Positions 47,337 to 61,001 of a stretch of DNA of 64,000 nt are shown in pieces. The position numbers and the translations under genes are program-made. Origin of the DNA: Brachypodius melanocephalos (taxonomy: Eukaryota > Chordata > Aves > Passeriformes > Pycnonotidae). Within the stretch, counting starts at the first letter, position 1. Every line of letters starts with the position of its first letter. The stretch spans positions 8,524,258-8,588,257 of the forward strand of contig VZSR01003798.1 in the NCBI GenBank assembly GCA_013398615.1. The letters run 5' to 3'. The notes beneath the pieces are model-generated. The model searched no databases, had not been told where the DNA came from, and saw only the letters and a program-made list of their open reading frames with translations.

Positions 47337-49240
47337 ATAAATAACAGAATATATAAGAACAGGATGGATAAATACTATTGAGACAGAACAATTACAATAG
47401 TATCAGTGTGTGTATACTGTTAATCCATACTAAAGCCTTTGAAATAATTTGATGTCATTTCATCAGTCTGACCAGGGGTGTTTTGTACTTTTCCTGGTTC
47501 AGATTTCCCAGGCCTTGCTGTAGGATGATGCTCATCTGCTGGAGACATGTTCTAATACCAGTAGTGCTAAAGAAAAGACTTTGTAAAAGATGCTTGAGTA
47601 ATCTCAAGCTGCTTTTTGTGGTGCCTTTTGGTCATGTTGTTCTGTAACCAATGAAACTGGATCAAACTGCTCTCTGAGATGCAGCTGCTCCTTTTGTAGA
47701 GAATTTCTCCATCGTTTTGTGCAATGATCAGATTGAGAGCAGAACTTCTGTCCTGGCCTGGGGCAAAGCCCACCAGCCTTACCTAGGCTGGAACCTGTCT
47801 TTCACTCAGACAGTGAAAACAACTTGCAGTAAATAGTGGATATTTTAATAGCTATTTTCTGATTTCATTTAAAGCTGTTAGAGTTGTGGTGATGCAACTT
47901 CCAGGTTTTTTTAGGGTCAGTTGGGGTGATTCAGTGAGAACCCTCAATTTAAGGAGCAGTTGCCATCAGTGGGTGATGCTGATGCCTCCCAGGCAGGGGT
48001 TGCTTCTGGGGGGCAGGCTGGGGGGCACTGCTGGGTGCAAGGCAGGAGGGGCTGCATGGGGTGCTGGGTCAGGCACCTCAAAGGTGTGGGGTGTGCCCCA
48101 AGCTCCAAAGGGATCCTGTGGAGCATCAAAGACAAATGGGAATGTTGTGGGGAGGGGGAGCTGGAGTAGGACAGACTCCAATAGGAAAGGAGATGGACAT
48201 TTTAACATGAGGATCAGTATCTGGGGTGAGCACACTGATCCTTCTGCTGGATCCTTCTGCTCCACAGACCAGGACTTCATATTCCTCTCAAAGACAGCTT
48301 TGAAGTAAGAGTGAATGAAATTAAGGAAAGCAACAGTCTCCGAGGATCTGAAAATATTTGTGGTGTCTGTGGTAGGGGTGTACTTGGCTTGATTAAAGTT
48401 TTGGTTTCTCTCTAAACATTCAAATAACTTGAGAACATTTTCTTTGGAATTTGATGAGGGAGAAATACAGCAGAAAGGAGAAGCAGAGCTGTCAGCCAGG
48501 GATGAGACTACTCACTTGCATCATCCTTTATTTGCTTAAGGTGATATCAAGTATTCAGGAGTTCAGGCTGAGGGGAGGTGCAGGATTTAATAACTGGGAG
48601 AATAGTGCATTGCCTGGAGTTGTGTCTGCAGGAGAATTGTCCAACAATTGCTAAAACAGGTTTAGATAGGTAGAGCTGGTTATATTGGGTGCACTTGTGT
48701 GAACAGGTCCTTGAGTATTAAGGATGAGAAAAAATGGTTAGGGCTTAGCTGCAATAGGAATTTCAGAACTAGTAGTACTGGTGGAGATGAGCCAAGAATA
48801 GAAAGAAAAGTTTAAAATGTTTGCACAAAAAAAAACCCCACCTAGAACTCCAGGTGAAAAGGAGAGCTTGTCAAAAGCTGAGAAAGAGAGCAAAGTAAAT
48901 GCCAGGAAATTTGGTGGGTCACTTGAGTTTGAATCAACCAGAAATCATGATCATCTCCTGAGGCTGTGTTCTGGTTTAGAAAAAAATTAAAGTCTAGAGC
49001 TGTAGAACTCACACCACTTAAACATTTCTATATTAATCTCTTTCCAAGTTATTAACTTTGAAATGTGAAAAATTCTCTGTTCATTCCTTGGATTATTTCT
49101 GGAAGTAAATCCTTCAGAAGCTGGTTAGTAAGCTTAGGAGAAAACGTACCAGAGTGCTGTCAACAGCTGTATCCTTGACAGGAGAGCAGAAGCACATCTG
49201 CTCACTGTTTGTTCCTGTCTGGCTCATTTTGCTGCTTGTA

Positions 49241-49266
49241 TGTGTGTTATGTGTGTGTGTGTGTGT
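49241..49266. repeat. (TG)n microsatellite
   Basis: TGTGTGTTAT then eight GT units. It gives rise to a chance open frame (49240-49602). Confidence 0.9.
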
Positions 49267-50554
49267 CACTGGCTCTGGAAAGACAACACACAGCTGAATC
49301 CAGGAGATTGCGAAGACCTTTCTAGAAATGAAATTTGTTACTCACTAAAAAGAAAAGATACCAATCTAAGGGTTTCTCGCTGCACCGCTTACCAGCAAGC
49401 AGGGAAACTTTGGCAAGGTTTTTCCTTTTTAAAACCCCTCTGTAAAGTTGCTCAGAAAAGCTCTGCCAAAACAAAGATTTCGGTAGCTGACCCAGAGTGG
49501 TTTCTGACCACCAGACCTGTGAGGGACCTGAATGTGCCAGAGGGGTCATTGAAACCATGGGATGTCATTGTAAGGAAACCTGGGCATCCTGTCACCTCCT
49601 AAAAATAATGTACCTGGCCATCATGGCCATTGCTCATGCCAAGGGACAGTTTTCCCAGATTTTGAGGAGGGACTAAGTTATCCCATTGCTGACCATTCCC
49701 AGGGTATGTTGGTTGTTAAAGGGTAGAGGAGTCTTTAATGATGCTGTGTGCTTGTGCCTTTCCTGCCTTTCAAAAGGAACCTTCAGGCCTCAGTGAGGCT
49801 GTTGTCAGAAGCTTGAAGAATGCAGAAAATTATCAGTGCTTAAATAATTAACTTAGGGATGTGGTTATACTGCACACAAAGATGATGTGATTTTATTAAA
49901 TCTTCCAAGACGTAAATATGTCTATGGGAAGTTTTGTAAATCTTTATAATTGTAGTCAAAGCAGCCTTCTCCCTCACCCCAATATTAGTCACCAGGAAAA
50001 AAACAGTTTCCACTGTATCCTTCTCTCTTTCTGTGATAAGTTAGGAATCTTATTTCTCATATGAAAATAATACACAAGCATCTTGATTTATATATTTTTA
50101 TAAATTGTTGCATGAAATTCCTGGATAACAATTTGTTCCAGAGGGTTTGAAAACCCTTGCTGTAGATTTTCTTCATGAAACAGCTGCTGGTGCTTTGGAT
50201 CGTGTGGGTGGGTGGATGTGTGTGCTGTGCCTAAAAGGAAAAAAAATTCTAGTCAGATGTCAAAGCAAAAATAGGAGATTTTAGAGATTTAGACTGGATG
50301 GAGGAGTGGGAAGCCAACTCTGCAGAGATGTTAATTACCTTGGGAAGAAAAAGAGAGCAATGGAGTAGGTGTAGCAGGAGATTTACTTAATAGAATTCAC
50401 ACAATCATGAACCCACTTTCATTGCATTTAGACAGGTTCTTAGTGAGGGCTTTACAACAGAGGTGTTTTATCAGAGGAAAAACAGTTATTAGTCTTTTTA
50501 TTGGGGGGGGTACTTTTACATCTCTTTTTTGAAGGAGGACAAGAATTGTATGGG

Positions 50555-50593
50555 GTTTTTGTTGTTGTTGTTTTTCTTTTTTTTTTTTTTTTT
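50555..50593. repeat. (GTT)n and poly-T tract
   Basis: GTTGTTGTTG followed by T runs interrupted by one C, in HOMER2 intron 2. Confidence 0.9.
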
Positions 50594-53500
50594 ACTTATT
50601 GGCTTTTGGGGTTAAAAATGAACCTCATCATTCATGGAATTACCTTGGGAATGCAAGGCAATTTAAGAGAGAAAAAGCACTATGTGCAACTGTGGAAATG
50701 GCCCTTTTCCCCAGGGAACAAGCAGCAGCAGCACGTGAGAGGCTTTACCCGTACAAGGAGTCTCCTCTCTGCAGAGGGAGCTCAGGGTGGGAGGTAAATG
50801 CCAAGGGCTGCAGCAGGTCCTGTGTGTCTTGGAAGATGTCCTGGTGTCTCCCTCTTTGCAGGAACCTCTGCTGTTTCCTCTTCCACTCCCACCTCCCCCA
50901 GGAATACCTGGTGTAGCTGTGGGAGATTTTGGAGTCCAGTGATGGGTGAAATAGCTGCTGTCCTGGTTAACTGTGTAGAACAGAAATCCTTGAAAAGCAA
51001 CAGCAGGCCAGGCTCACTGCACTGAAGGGATAAATGAAGGGTAACCAGAGCAAGAGCCTGGCAGTGGCTCCTGCCAGCTGTGTCCACCCTGTGCTCGCTT
51101 CCCCCATCCTGCACCGATGGGGGAGTGGAGCAGGAGCAAAGTGGAGAAACTCAGTGCTCTTCTTGATGTACACTCAGAATGTTCCCAATCTGGTTATTCC
51201 ACACCCTGGCCTGCCCCAGGAAAGGTGCTATGTAGGTGTCAGGTGCAGCAGATAAAGCAAAGCTGGAATAAGGGCCATTTTTGGGGTTGTGTGTCTTTGT
51301 GCTTCCCTGGCTTTGCTCAGCTTGGTGGTCTCAGCAAGGGACTCTCTTTTTTCCCTTTATTACCACTGTGTTCATTAACAATGTGTGTGTGTGCAGTGGC
51401 TTTCTAGGACTAGAAATGAGATGAGCAGTTTATCACCAGTGACATACTGGTGAAAATATGTTACATCCTGTCTGGAAGCAGAGGTAGGAAGGATGGTAGA
51501 GAGTGCAAAGGATAATACAACTCATGGAAGTGTAGGTGGGCTAATTCCACAAAAGTGTTGCTGAATATTTGGGATAAAGGAAGAATTTCTCTGTAAATCC
51601 ACCTCTGACTCCTCATCTTCACATCCTGTGTCACAAGCCCTTCTGATTCATGTCGACTTGATGAGCTGGAAGAACCTGCTGAGCCTGTGATAGCTATGGC
51701 CAGAGGATTAGCAGCTTCTTTCCTTCTGCCATTCTGTTTTTAGACTGGGATACATCTTTACTGAAGATTAGCAGCCTGGTGGGTTGAGGAAATTAAATTT
51801 CACAAGGGCTGCAAACTGGAAGCCCATGTTCAGAGGTGTGAAAATTAAATGGAGAGATTTTAGTATAGTCTTAAGGAGTAGGTCCTATGGCTTGGAGCCT
51901 TGGGGCTTTTCTGGAGGTGTGATTATTTCAGAGTAACAGGTATTGTGAATTTAAAGGGGAAATTCCTGAATAATTCTTAACCTGGCACTTTTGTCCCAGA
52001 ATGAGGTGTCTTTTTCTGATTTAATCTAACACAGTTTGAAAATATATTGGCCAATCTATTAGCTATTTCATAGCTGTTATTTCAGTCTTTTCCTGGGTAG
52101 AGCAGCTGATGGCAGGGCTGGCTGGCATGGCTCATCACCCCTTGGGTGCGTGTCCTGGCAGATTCCTGCCGGTGTGTTCATCCTCCAGCGGCTCTGCCAA
52201 ATGCCCTGTGCAATCGCTGCTCTCCTCCCCTTGGAGCTGAGCTGGCTCTGCTCTCTGCTTTTCCCTGCTGTGAACCTGGCAAGCCAGGCTGATGGGGTTG
52301 GGGTGTGCACTGGGATCCAGGCTGGCAAACCCGAGTGTGCTCCAGCCCCGCTCCCCCTGCTCCCCAGCTGCCAACACGCCTGTTCACCTTCTGTTAACAG
52401 GGCAGCAGCTTGGGAAGGGCTGTTTCCAGGAGCCACCTTGGCTTTTCCCCTTCAGTGCCCTGTTGTGGTGTGGGGTGTGTGGGAGTGGAGCCCTTTAACC
52501 ACTGGAGGTGCCTCCCTAAAAGGAGCAGCAGCTGCATTTGTGGGCTCTGCTCATCCATCAGCAGCAGCAGGAGCTGCCAATACGTTTTTCTCCTTCTACG
52601 CACTCAGGTCGTCTTGTGACCTCCTCCTCCTTGATTTATCTGGCACTTTGTCTCCGTGGGAAGGCAGCAGGATGGGTGTGTTTCAGCCAGTGAATGTTCT
52701 GCTCTACACCAGCTGATTTGCATTCACTTTTATCTGATGAATGTGCCCAGTGCGTTCCGAAATGTCTGGAGTCATTTCTGGGTGAGGTGGCGCTACCTTG
52801 TGCTGTGAACAGACTTCTGTGTCATCTTCAGATAAAAATTTAGATCTCTCAGGTCTGATTTTCTCCCAAAGGAAGTGAAATTAGTCGGAGATTTTGCTTG
52901 GCTCATGCAGGTGTAACAGGAATGTTTGCCATCTGATACATTTGCATGTAGGTGAGCGCAAAGGCAGATTTTTTTTTTTTTTTAACCACATGTAGACAAC
53001 TGAGTATGATAAATGGGTTTATTATTCTGTAAGGTGCTTATTATATTATGCTTCCCTTTGCCATTGTCTTTAGGGAGAACTCTTTAACCACTTCAGGGAT
53101 TGATTGCATTTGATTAGAGAGTAGTTTGTCTTCTGAATCCATTATCCTGGATGAAAGTCCACAAGTTTATTCCATTTTATGATGCACTGTGTGTATTATA
53201 CAAATGAGGACCAAATGCAAAGTGTTTCGTAAAGGCTCATTTGAATTGATGAGTGGCTTTTTCTTATAGAATTATCATGCTGGATTGAAGGTAGGGATGG
53301 AAAAGAGCTTTGGGGCTCATCCTGCCTGCAGCAAAATAGTGCCCTTTTACTTCTCTCCTTCTTTTGAAATTTGAAAATTCCGGCTCATACTTTCAAAGGA
53401 AAAAGAAAAATTTCCCAATTTGATCTTTCCCGTTGTGGTGGTCACAAATGCTTCTCCCTGCCTCCTGCCCCAGCTGAGACCATCTGCCCAGAGGATGGAG

Positions 53501-55731
53501 GAGTGGTGGGGAGCCCTCTCCTTCTGGTCTCACATGGCCAAGGGTGAGGCAGGGTGGGAGTAGGGGTAAGCTGGGTTACCTGGCAGGAACACCTGCAATT
53601 CTCAGTGTTCATTGTTCTTTGAAATCACAGCACCTTTCTTTCTCCTAAACACAAGCAATGTGACTGATCCCTTGCCAGGGGAGTGTCACTGCTCTGAAAT
53701 GATGGCAGATCTGTGGGGAAGTGAATGTACAGGCAGATGGGGTGAGGATGGGCAGGAGGAGTGGGTGAATGTACCCACAGCATCCATCTCCTCTGAACTC
53801 ATAGAAACAAGAGCTCTGATTTAATCTCCTAGGCTTCCACTGAGGTTTTCATTTCTCTGTAGGAATGCAGCATTTCTGAAGTGCCTGACTGACAGAGGAG
53901 GATTTAAGGGGAAAGGTAGAGACAGCTTCCAGGCAGTTTCACTAATAGCAGCTTATTATAAATTTAACAGATGAACTGTCAGCTTCTTGGAGGTGTGTGC
54001 TCACCACAGCCTTTCCTTGGATTCTCTCCTGGCCATAGGAAAAAAATTAACTTCTAAGGTGCTCAGCTAATGTAGTGCATTGCTCAATAAGGTGTTCCTT
54101 GGTTTACAGTTTGCAGCCTTCATTATTCATTTTATCACTTTTCATAATATTGAACTGGGTTGTACAAGATAACTTTAGTGTGATTTTTTATATGTTTGTA
54201 TTTTCTCAATGATTATTGTAGGAGGAATGGAGGAATTTTATTCTTCTCAGGGTCAGCTATCCATGAGTGAAGCTTTTGCCTTTCAATCAAACTGGTCATT
54301 TTATTTTTTTCCCTAGATGTCTAAGCTGATAGGCACAGCAGGATTGAAATAATACTTTCTATGACTTGAAATTCCTGGGAATGTTACAGTTTTTAAAATA
54401 AATTCTGTAACTTGAGAAGCTAGACATTTGTAAGTGCTTCATCTGTCTGATGTAACGGGGGTTTTTAAACAGAAATATGCATATAGCACTTTCTTTAAAG
54501 TTTCTGGAAAGCACCCTGATTTTTGGGGTTGGTTGATTTTATGTTGGCTGTTCCTATGGCACCACTTAGCTGGAGGAGAACACGTCTGGGCAGCTTTGCT
54601 CATACCTCTGCTGTGCACCAGCCACTCAAGAAGCAGGGATGGAGCAGCCACAGCTTCTGTGTTGTCTGCACAGAGTGTGTTGACCTGTGCTGGTTGCAGG
54701 GTCACCTCTCCCCCTTTCTTGCCCTGTTTATTCTCATGCAAAGGACAGTTTGGGGGGTACCACTCACCTGGCTCTCCTCTGTCTTGATCCTTCTGAAACT
54801 TCCAGTGGTGAGGAATAGCAGAAAACTGTAGGTTTATTTGAAAGTGATAATGCAAAAAGAGAGAAATAAGTTGAGTAACTTTTAAGAAAGCAGAAAGTGT
54901 TAGCACAGTGGTCAAGGAAGGGATGGAAGCAAGTAAGGATCTTCCTCTGGTAAATTTAATTCACACTTTTTCCTAAATGTAAATGATAGCTTAGGAAAAA
55001 ACTGCTTGGAATACACAGTAAATGATGTTGCCAGGATACTTCCTGATCATGTTAATTAAACTGTCCCACAGATTGGGCTTAATTACTGCATAATTTGCAT
55101 TTTGGAAATGATGGTACGCATTACTAAAGAAAGCTCTTATTCTGTTAGCAGAAAGAACATTGTACATGAATTAATTTCCAGGGGAAGAAGTCGCTAGACT
55201 CATATAATGATGTATCTTGAAAATAAAGTTTTTTGATAATGAACTGACATGTACCTCATTCCTTTTAGCAAGATTACATTTTATATTTGCTTCACTGAGT
55301 TCCTCAGAGACTTCATCCACCAGCCTTCCTCTTGTTGGCTATTTCTTTAATTACAAGAACCACTGTTTCTTTCAGGGTTGCTGGTGATGAAGCAGATATT
55401 AGGTAACATGTGTAAAGAGGCAAAGTATTTGTTCCAAGGCCCAAATTTGATACTGCATATGCATTGCTGGTGATGCACTTCCCCACCCTCCCAAATTAAA
55501 GTCACTGTTAAGGTATCAGCGTCTCCTTGTTTTGTTTTTTATTGTCTGGTTTTGTTTTAAATTTCTGATATGTCTTTGGCATCCTACTTGTGGAGGCCTG
55601 AGGACAAGTGGAAAAATGCAGAAACATCTCTCTGCCCTTCAGGTCTGAGTTCAGGTGTCCCTGGTGGATGCCCTGCTTGGAGGCCTCAAGCAGGTGCCTG
55701 TTGGGGCAGTGGCTGTATGGCTTCCTAATGC

Positions 55732-55751
55732 AAAAAAAAAAAAAAAAAAAA
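55732..55751. repeat. Poly-A tract of 20
   Basis: Twenty uninterrupted A, followed by GAGAG. There is no recognisable retrocopy upstream. Confidence 0.9.
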
Positions 55752-56069
55752 GAGAGAATTTTGCATCTGCATTTCTGCCAGGGTAGTTTTGTGGCTCCTG
55801 ACCCTGCTTTGAGTTCAGTGATGTTCCTGCAACTACATTAACTGCAAGGCTGTGATGGTACTGTGAAAAGCAAGACAAAGCATCAGAACTCCTGCAAGGA
55901 TTAAGACAAGAAAAAAAACTGTTTTGTTTTGGGGAAAAAAAAAATCTTCTGAACACAGCAATTTCCCAATTTAGCCTGCTAATTGCTTTGGATGATACCG
56001 TTGCTAGGATATGCATTTCCGATGTGACTTGCACGTTTTAATTCTCTTTTTTGCTCTGTCTGTGACCAG

Positions 56070-56163
56070 GTGATCATAAACAGCACCATCACCCCCAACA
56101 TGACCTTCACTAAGACATCCCAGAAGTTTGGGCAGTGGGCAGACAGCAGAGCCAACACCGTGT
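56070..56163 (+). CDS. HOMER2: HOMER2 exon 3, truncated by assembly gap (residues 55-86)
   Basis: The acceptor is GTGACCAG (AG 56068-56069). The exon reads VIINSTITPNMTFTKTSQKF and on to GQWADSRANTV, then T and the N run. F74 (QKF), part of the EVH1 ligand groove, is present. In other Homer genes this exon is about 132 nt, so some 38 nt (about 13 codons, including the groove residue G89) should lie in the gap, with the exon end expected near 56201 if the gap length were true. The donor is not visible. The missing coding is an assembly artefact, not gene damage. Confidence 0.95.
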
Positions 56164-56263
56164 NNNNNNNNNNNNNNNNNNNNNNNNNNNNNNNNNNNNN
56201 NNNNNNNNNNNNNNNNNNNNNNNNNNNNNNNNNNNNNNNNNNNNNNNNNNNNNNNNNNNNNNN
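56164..56263. other. Assembly gap, exactly 100 N
   Basis: One hundred N is the usual placeholder for a gap of unknown length. It cuts HOMER2 exon 3 and its donor. The sequence right after the gap is a 33-bp tandem repeat, which may be why assembly failed here. Confidence 0.97.
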
Positions 56264-56340
56264 GCTGCAAGGGAACAGGGCTCACTCACTGCATGGCTGC
56301 AAAGGTAACAGTGCTGGCTCACTGCATGGCTGCAAATGCT
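56264..56340 (+). repeat. 33-bp tandem repeat abutting the assembly gap
   Basis: There are two full units plus the start of a third, of 32-33 bp. Each begins GCTGCAA and ends CTCACTGCATG (unit starts about 56264, 56296 and 56329). Because it starts at the first base after the Ns, the true array probably extends into the gap and may be long. Confidence 0.8.
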
Positions 56341-58049
56341 GCCTTGCTTCTTGTTAGTGCATATCTCCAACCTGTGTGTTTCTGCAGGTGCTCTTCAGCA
56401 CTGCGAGTGGCTCATCTCTGGGGTTATCCACTGTCTGTGGGTGGCAGTGAATGCTGCTGGTGACAGGGAGGGCTGGTGGCTGACCAAAGTGCCTCTGCAT
56501 TTCCAAACCCCTCATGCTGAGTTTGGTATTAATGAAACACTTCCCTGGACTAGGGACTGTGTACATCAGCGGGCTTGTAAAGGCCAAAGCAGCCTCTTGT
56601 TCTGAATAACCAGCACCTGAAAATACTGCTGTGTCACTGGAGCAGTGGTCTTGACGAGTGCTTATCAAGCAGCTGAGATGATTGTTTGTTCATGTGGTAA
56701 AAAGCCCTACTTATCTAACACATACTTGACTCCTGAAGCATTGGCTGCTTGGCACTGGGCTTCCTAAGTGACCTCAGCAGAGTGTCCTTGGGCATGCTGC
56801 AGCCTCTCATGTTGCTGTCCTCTCCTGTGCTTTAATAAGGAAAGGATCAGGAAAACAAGGTGTTTCTTGTGGTGTCTAAAGCAGCAAAGGCAGAGCACTG
56901 CACTAGGACTTCCCTATCAAGCGAGTTGTTATAGGAATTTATTTTAGTACATCTGTCTTTAAAAGTTTTCACAATTTCTAGAGAACTGCATTTTTGCAAG
57001 TGTTTCTTAAAGGTAGAAGTTATTTTACTTTTCATATGTTAAATTATTTTTGGACTTGGGATGCCTATAAAAGTGCCATGGCATTAATCTGTTCTTCAGG
57101 GATGATAAAGGCATGACATGCAAATCTTCTTTAAAATGAGTTGCTGGAGATGGTTGTGTTTTATGATGCTTACTCAGGTGTACAGGACTGCTCATTTCCC
57201 CCATGCATATTCACCTATGCCTAAACTCCTGGGACAAAGAGGTGTTCACAGTAACTGATGTGTAACAAGATGTGTGGGAATAGGGGAGGGTTAAAATGAA
57301 CCTAGGGGAATAATTTGTTTTGAGTAACAGATAAATATGATATAATACAGCCTTTGAACGCTGAATGGGGGAATTAGCACCTCTGGATAGCAATTTTTAA
57401 TCCTGGATTACTGAAGTTACACCTCTGCAACATGACATGAGACCCCACAGTGCCTTAGTGACAGGCTGGGGCTAAACATGCACAGTGTGCCACATAGAGC
57501 AGGTGAAGTCTGGTGAAGAAGAAGAGAGGTAAATAATATAATGAAGCACTGGGTTCACTGTAGTAAGGCAGGAGGTACATTTGGAGGACCTTGCACCCTA
57601 ATTAGAGAAAATTTACCATGTTCTGCAGACCTTATCAAACACAGAAGAAATGCCTTGCTGGTATCAGCTTGTCAGTGTTCATGTGGCCAGTCTAGAGTCA
57701 GTGTGCATAACATGTGGTGTGGGTACAGGGGCACCAGCTGTGTTTCTTTCCAGGTCATTTTGATCATTTGTTTGCACTGCATGATCTGCTGAAGAGCCCA
57801 CTGCCCAAAATACAACCTTTTACTTGCATGGAAGGCTTTCCAAATCAGCAGAAAGACTTTTTCTGGTCAGAATATTGAGAGGGAGCTTAAGGAGAGCACT
57901 TCTGAAAATAGCTTGAGATGATCTTTTAAAAAAGAAAAAAACCCCAAATTCTGACAGTTATCTAGCTGAAAAATATAAGAAAACCTGGTTTATTACCACC
58001 ATGCAAAGCAATGGGACAAAGAGACTCCATTATTGTCTATGCTTCTCAG

Positions 58050-58560
58050 TTTAATTATTGAGCCATTAGTAAGAAAGATCAGAGTTGAGAGTGAGATTAC
58101 AGCTGTATAAGTGTATTGGGAATAATAAAATCAAGTTTCATTTTATATTAATATCATTATACTCTTATAAAAGATATAAATTAAAGCTTGCCTATTTTAC
58201 GGGAAATAATTGAAGTGCTTAGTCAGGAATTGGAAGGGCACACTAAAACTCCCCTAAACCAGAGATCAATAGCCCTGGCTTAAAATAAATATAAATAAAT
58301 AAAGCTGAAAAATGTCTATTGAAAGCAAGGGAAAATAATGAGGCAGGAGAAGAGGTTAGCATGCCTAAAAATGCCTGCATTTTTAAGTACATTGCTTGGC
58401 CTAATAAAAGATATTGCCTCATTCTAATGCTTTGCTTCTCTTGAGATACTTAAAGCATTAATCCATACCTATAGGGAAAAGCTGTTCAAATTAAACATGA
58501 GCCATTAATGAAAACTGCATTCCGTGACCCAGTAACCTAATTACCATTCACACTGATTGG
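58050..58560. promoter_or_regulatory. Candidate conserved non-coding element (intron 3)
   Basis: This is an AT-rich block of about 500 bp with many homeodomain-type cores (TTTAATTATTGAGCCATTAG, AAGCATTAATCC, GAGCCATTAATGAAAAC, CCTAATTACC). It holds only a short AAAT repeat (58282-58303). It looks enhancer-like, but conservation is untested. Confidence 0.3.
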
Positions 58561-59440
58561 GAGAATCCCAGGGCTTAAAGTTGATGTCCTGCTCGGGGTC
58601 CTTTTCCCCTTTTGCAGGAGTCACTGACCCCTCCTTTCCCCCCACCTACCCCATGCCTCGGAAGGGTCTCAAGGCATTGTTCAAACCTTGCTTCAGCCAA
58701 AGTGAGGCAGGAATCACAGGAAGCTGGCAGTGTGGGTGTGGAAAGGCAGGGCTGCTGCTGCACAGGTACTGCTGGGTTTTGCACACCAAATGGTTAAGGA
58801 AGATTTCTGCTGTCCTTCGGGGTGCTTTGAGGCAGCCGTGCTATGTAGGAGGAGCTGCAGGTAGTCAAGGGCAGAGGGACAAAGATTTATACGGGTGAGA
58901 AACCCAGTAAAGCCAGACTTTGCACATCGTAAAGCAGCTGCCTCTGGCCCCTGGGAGGCCCTGGACCTTATTTCTCTGCACTCTTGCACGTTGTGTGTGC
59001 CAGTCACTGCATTGCAGGGCAGCAGGCTTGGGGCAGAGTCTGCCCCTGCCCCAGCACACAGCACAGCCACTGCTCCAGCTGGCAGCAGAGCTGGGATAGA
59101 GCAAATTGCTGGGCACTTTCTGGGGTAAATACTCTTGTTGGGAGCCCGTGTGCCCCGTGCTGAGGGCTCATCCCGGGAGAACCATGGGAAGAGCTCGTGT
59201 GTGTTGTGGGTCACGGCACAGCGGTGCTCCCCCGGGGCTGTCACATCACCCAGCCTTCTGCAAACCGAGAGGGAGATGAAATATTTATGAGGCTGCTTTG
59301 GGTGGGAGCAGCTGTTTCATCCGATACTGGCACAATTTGTCAGTAGGAGACATAAAATATAATGCCAGACCAGGAGCTTAAAATTTATGCGTATAAAATC
59401 ATGCTTTTTAATGTATAAAATGCTAAAGAGGTCTATTTGA

Positions 59441-59458
59441 ATATATATATATATATAT
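59441..59458. repeat. (AT)n microsatellite
   Basis: Nine AT units in HOMER2 intron 3. Confidence 0.9.
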
Positions 59459-60985
59459 TTCTCCTGGTGACAAATTGACTGTGTATTTGAACAGCCTTTA
59501 AATAATTTGTGCAATGCACAGTAGCATCCTCAAGTCCCCATTAAATTTCACTGGCCAAGATTCCTAATCAAGCAGTGCTCATGGCTGCAGCTGCCTGACC
59601 AAAAGGCTTCACAAATGTTGGTAGCAGCAAATCTTCTCCATATTGCAGATTAGTCACACAGCTTCCTGGGGCGTGGGAAGGCACATCCTATAATCCAGGA
59701 TGGACTATTGGGGTGGTATTCAGTTGGCACCTCTCCTACTCCAGATTTTTTGGGGTTTTTTTTTGCTAATTTTGGGAACTTTGCCACAGGGCAAGCATGG
59801 AGCTAAGGAGAAGAAACATTATGAATTCTTGTAGTTGGTTTTGGGTATTTAGACTTTCATTGCCCCTTGAGACCACACTTACCAAGTTTTCATTTACTGA
59901 ACACACTTTTTCATTAGGAATTTGACATTCATTAAGCACTCCCTTTTGTTGTAATGGTTTGATGGCTCAAAGTCAACTTAGACCTTGGAAATGGGGCATG
60001 ATTTTGTGGTACAAATTATTTGTGTTTGGGACAGAAGCAGTTGGTTACTAGAGAGAAATCAACTCTGATTTCTCCTGGTAGTTTGGCCCTGTGGCTGTGC
60101 CACACTCTCAGCCAGCTTTTGGCTCTGGGGGGCTGCAGAACCTCCTGCTCTGCTCCTGTGCAATGGGTGTTGCAGCACTGCAGAGCTGGGGCTGGCACTG
60201 CCCCTCTCAGAACAGCAATCACTTTCTAAATGCAAATGTGTCTAATACATGTCTTGGTGAACTAGAGACATGACTGAAATAATTTATGCAATGAGGTCAT
60301 TATTGGGTTAGTATTGAAGATTAGCGTTGCTCAATCATATGCAATTTTTTGTTAGGGAAATGTGGAAAAAAGTCCTTTGCTTCCCAGCTCACATAATTTT
60401 TCATTGCAGTCTCCTGTGTGCTTTACGAAGATAGCTGCAAAGTAAAATTTGATAGATCACTTCCAATTCTTTTTGTCTGTTCATATTTTGTATCATCCAT
60501 GAAGAACCCTCATAAATTTTTCATACATAAAATGAAGAGATTTATCGTAAAAGAGAAAGATTTATTGTAAAAGACAGACTCAAACCAGCCTTATAGTATC
60601 CTCAAGAAACACAAATGTAGAACTTAGTACTGATATAATATTTTAGAAATAATCAGCTGGTTGTAGCTGCTCTGTCACGAAGCGGGAGAGACGCTTTGTG
60701 TAAAGTCAGAGTTAAATCACTAAAGGCACAGATGTAATGTGGTTGTTCTTAACGATCTGTGCAGTGCTGGAGAGGTAATCAGGCCACTTGTGCGTGTGGT
60801 GACTGCAATGCCATCAGATGGCAACTGCTGCCATCCCAGGGCTCTGCGTGTGCAATGTCAGCTGTGGTGGGGAGCAGCTGGAGCCCAGAGCTCCATCCTC
60901 CTGCACCAGCATCCCACACAAGGCAGGGTGCACCCAGAATGGCACTCAGCTTTTAGAACGGGCTCCTCCGTGGGCTTTAACCACC

Positions 60986-61001
60986 GTGTGTGTGTGTGTG
61001 T
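60986..61001. repeat. (GT)n microsatellite
   Basis: About eight GT units after CCACC, in HOMER2 intron 3. Confidence 0.9.

Larger units (their letters stand above)
40753..56069 (+). other. HOMER2: HOMER2 intron 2
   Basis: This is a 15,317-nt phase-0 intron. It contains a short CR1 fragment (47251-47336), a two-copy local duplication (46666-46735), and GT, T and A simple repeats. Open frames such as 52150-52716 (188 codons) lie in GC-richer patches and are overlapped by others on both strands. No additional exon was recognised. Confidence 0.85.

Noticed and set aside
52150..52716. 188-codon plus-strand frame in intron 2
   Set aside because: GC-richer patch with overlapping open frames on both strands and no family resemblance.
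53264..53330. Possible CR1 terminus (ATAGAATTATCATGCTGGAT)
   Set aside because: Similarity to the CR1 3' end is too weak and short to support by eye.
58714..59244. 176-codon minus-strand frame in intron 3
   Set aside because: Overlaps several other open frames in a GC-richer patch; no recognisable protein.
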